Shown here piece by piece: positions 62,327 through 64,000 of a stretch of 64,000 bases of DNA. Position numbers and translations under genes: made by a program. The stretch is from positions 1 through 64,000 of the forward strand of contig DBFWPL010000019.1 of NCBI GenBank assembly GCA_048463395.1, in the 5' to 3' direction. Origin of the DNA: JAGAJR01 sp048463395 (GTDB lineage Bacteria > Pseudomonadota > Alphaproteobacteria > RF32 > CAG-239). The first letter of the stretch is position 1; every line of letters begins with the position of its first letter. A model generated the notes under the pieces. That model worked only from the letters and a program-made list of their open reading frames with translations. It ran no database searches and was not told the DNA's origin.

Positions 62327-64000
62327 CTACTGATTATCCTGTCCGTCGGCATTGTTGTTTTGTTGATCCGGGGTAGGGGCATTGTCATTAGGAATACTGC
62401 CATTAGTGATATTATCGTTCCTTATGGTATTGCCTCTTTTGCCTATCTGCCCCATCTGGCTGCCTTTCTTTTTCCAAGCTTGACCGGTCTTTTCCAATTT
62501 AGTTCCTGCTTTTTCAATGGCTTTTCCTGCTTTTTTCATTCCTTTTCCGACCTGTTTCACCACTTGACCGACCTTTTTGACAGCTGTACCGGTATATTGG
62601 ACGGCCGTTCCGCCGGCCTTTACAGCACCACCTGCAATCATCATCGGAACGCCGACAATAGCTCCAAGTCCGGTAGCGGATAAGCCACTTCCTGCCTGCA
62701 TCAGTGCACTGCCTCCTGCAGCAACACCTTTTCCGGCTCCTTCTGCGGCTTGTCCGGCTCCCTCTACGGCTTGTCCGGCTCCTTCTGTGGCTTGTCCGGC
62801 CATGTTTACGGCTTTTCCTGTTTGTTTAACTGCGACACCGGTGTTCTTAACCGTAGCTCCGGTAGCGGAAATGGCATTTTGAGCCTTCTCTTCATCCTTT
62901 CCTTTAAATTTATTTCTAATGAATTTTGCTGCTTTAAAAGCTTTTTTAACCGCTTTCTCCGTAACCTTACCACCAGCCTTCGCTGCTACTTTTATTGTTT
63001 TTTTAGCGGTACCGAGAGTAGCTTTTTTGGCGATATCTGTCATTCGGGTCATTTCGGTATGCATAGGGGTTGAATTTATGAGACCGCCCTCAAAGAAAGT
63101 GTTAACATAATCGGAAATGGTTGAACCTATTAGTTTCATTGAATACAAATAAGCAAAAACAATAATAATAAAGTATGGTCCGGTAATAGCAAATGTCTCT
63201 GATATCCATTCAGAATCTCCGGCTTCGATTCGTTTATAGAATTCATCAAGATCACGAATAGATTTGCTTACCAAAATCAGGGCGTATGATCCGGTCATGC
63301 CTAACATCATAAATGTGCCGGCGGATTTAATAATCATGGATATACAAGATTTTATCTTGCCCTCGGTCGGTTTAAATGGCCACAGAGCCATCAGGACAGG
63401 GAATACAATAACGGCAAATCCCATTTTGAACGAAATATCCAATAAATAGTAAGAAAAACCTAATGTCAGCATAAAACCGAAAAACCAAATAACCGCCCCG
63501 CATACCCAAATCCAAAAATTAGGAATGGCAAGAGTAAATATTTCTTCTCCGACAAACTTGACAGTCCAACGCCATGCTCCGGCATTAATGGAGTGACAAG
63601 TCAAAGAGTGCCCGATAATCAGATTGGTAGAAACTGTTTTATCCATACTTTCGGTAAAACCCATAATGTCATTAATCATTTGAGCAGAAACGACTTTTGT
63701 ACCTTTAACGGTATAGGTTGTGCTTGGCGTGAGCTCCAGATGTGCCGGCGATGCCTCTAACAGAGAAATTCCGTAACTGGCACCGGCATTCATAATCGGT
63801 TCGACAATATAAGTCATAAACGTAGCAACACCGGAAACGATAGTAACATAAGCCACCAAACACTTGAATAGTGTTATAAACAACTCGTTAACCATTGCAG
63901 CCGGCTCTACGTTGGTAAAACTAGAGATTTTTTGAATAACAAAGAAAGCCATCCAAAGCATTAAACCTATTTGCAGAATAATTATCGCGGCTTCCGTGGT
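62327..64000 (-). CDS. virB6: VirB6/TrbL-like membrane protein (5' end outside the window)
   Basis: The frame is open to the right edge, so the start lies beyond 64000; at least 557 residues are seen. Five or so hydrophobic helices cover the first 300 residues (ITLFKCLVAYVTIVSGVATF, then WIWVCGAVIWFFGFMLTLGF, then FAVIVFPVLMALWPF). The conserved stretch 'VFPVLMALWPFKPTEG' is as in VirB6/TrbL proteins. The cytoplasmic tail is a long Gly/Ala/Lys-rich run of approximate 7-residue repeats (AGQATEG, AGQAVEG, VGKGMKKAGKAIEKAG), typical of TrbL. It lies just upstream of the fusion gene, probably in one operon. Confidence 0.8.
   Translation of the reverse strand, partial: TTEAAIIILQIGLMLWMAFFVIQKISSFTNVEPAAMVNELFITLFKCLVAYVTIVSGVATFMTYIVEPIMNAGASYGISLLEASPAHLELTPSTTYTVKGTKVVSAQMINDIMGFTESMDKTVSTNLIIGHSLTCHSINAGAWRWTVKFVGEEIFTLAIPNFWIWVCGAVIWFFGFMLTLGFSYYLLDISFKMGFAVIVFPVLMALWPFKPTEGKIKSCISMIIKSAGTFMMLGMTGSYALILVSKSIRDLDEFYKRIEAGDSEWISETFAITGPYFIIIVFAYLYSMKLIGSTISDYVNTFFEGGLINSTPMHTEMTRMTDIAKKATLGTAKKTIKVAAKAGGKVTEKAVKKAFKAAKFIRNKFKGKDEEKAQNAISATGATVKNTGVAVKQTGKAVNMAGQATEGAGQAVEGAGQAAEGAGKGVAAGGSALMQAGSGLSATGLGAIVGVPMMIAGGAVKAGGTAVQYTGTAVKKVGQVVKQVGKGMKKAGKAIEKAGTKLEKTGQAWKKKGSQMGQIGKRGNTIRNDNITNGSIPNDNAPTPDQQNNNADGQDNQ

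Noticed and set aside
62327..63000. The Gly/Ala/Lys-rich tail of the last gene as a separate membrane or collagen-like protein.
   Set aside because: It is in frame with the VirB6/TrbL-like domain, and such tails are common in TrbL-type proteins.

Overview
The window looks like a chromosomal (or large integrated-element) segment of an AT-leaning, gut-type alphaproteobacterium. This is an inference. It rests on the pilin N-terminus GRSMVEMLGVLAIIGVLS, the alphaproteobacterial-style SPOR domain and nitronate monooxygenase, and the gene style, and no rRNA or marker gene confirms it. No tRNA, rRNA, CRISPR array, transposase or integrase was found.

Layout. (1) 1-8.4 kb is ordinary or accessory cargo: a nitronate-monooxygenase-like flavoprotein, a small lipoprotein followed by a TerY-P type signalling triad (vWA, PP2C phosphatase, Ser/Thr kinase), a TlpA-like thioredoxin, a phosphoribosyltransferase, a PilT/DotB-like ATPase and an LtaS-type sulfatase. 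(2) 8.6-20.4 kb, minus strand, is a type IVb (R64/IncI1 thin-pilus-like) operon in the order OmpA-like protein, PilL/TcpQ, PilN, PilO, PilP, PilQ, PilR, a pilin-like protein and two duplicated prepilins. (3) 20.7-50 kb, plus strand, is a type IV secretion or conjugation apparatus: three VirB2-like subunits, VirB3, VirB4, four large Sec-exported proteins, two VirB8, a small lipoprotein, a VirB9 with a SPOR domain, a VirB10/DotG divided over two genes and filled with 17-residue repeats, and VirB11. (4) 50-50.65 kb holds a small XRE regulator and a gene-poor, strongly structured stretch between terminators. (5) 50.65-56.2 kb, minus strand, holds a membrane protein, a second (lipoprotein) secretin, a helical protein and a very acidic WEWEYEED-repeat protein. 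(6) 56.3-64 kb holds two LprI-like exported proteins flanking a two-HTH/S24-like repressor, then two VirB6/TrbL-like proteins. One of these is fused to an M23 endopeptidase and a lysozyme-like domain, and the last gene runs off the right edge.

How they fit. Regions 2-6 read as one envelope-spanning DNA or protein translocation machine with its own thin pilus, related to the IncI1 Tra/Pil and Dot/Icm family but with a VirB11-type ATPase. Peptidoglycan recurs: M23 and lysozyme-like domains, SPOR, an OmpA-like domain and possible lysozyme inhibitors. No coupling protein (VirD4/DotL), relaxase, prepilin peptidase (PilU), PilT transglycosylase, PilV adhesin or Rci shufflon recombinase is encoded here. 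The window therefore cannot settle whether the machine moves DNA or effectors. Function calls are from reading motifs only; no database search was run.
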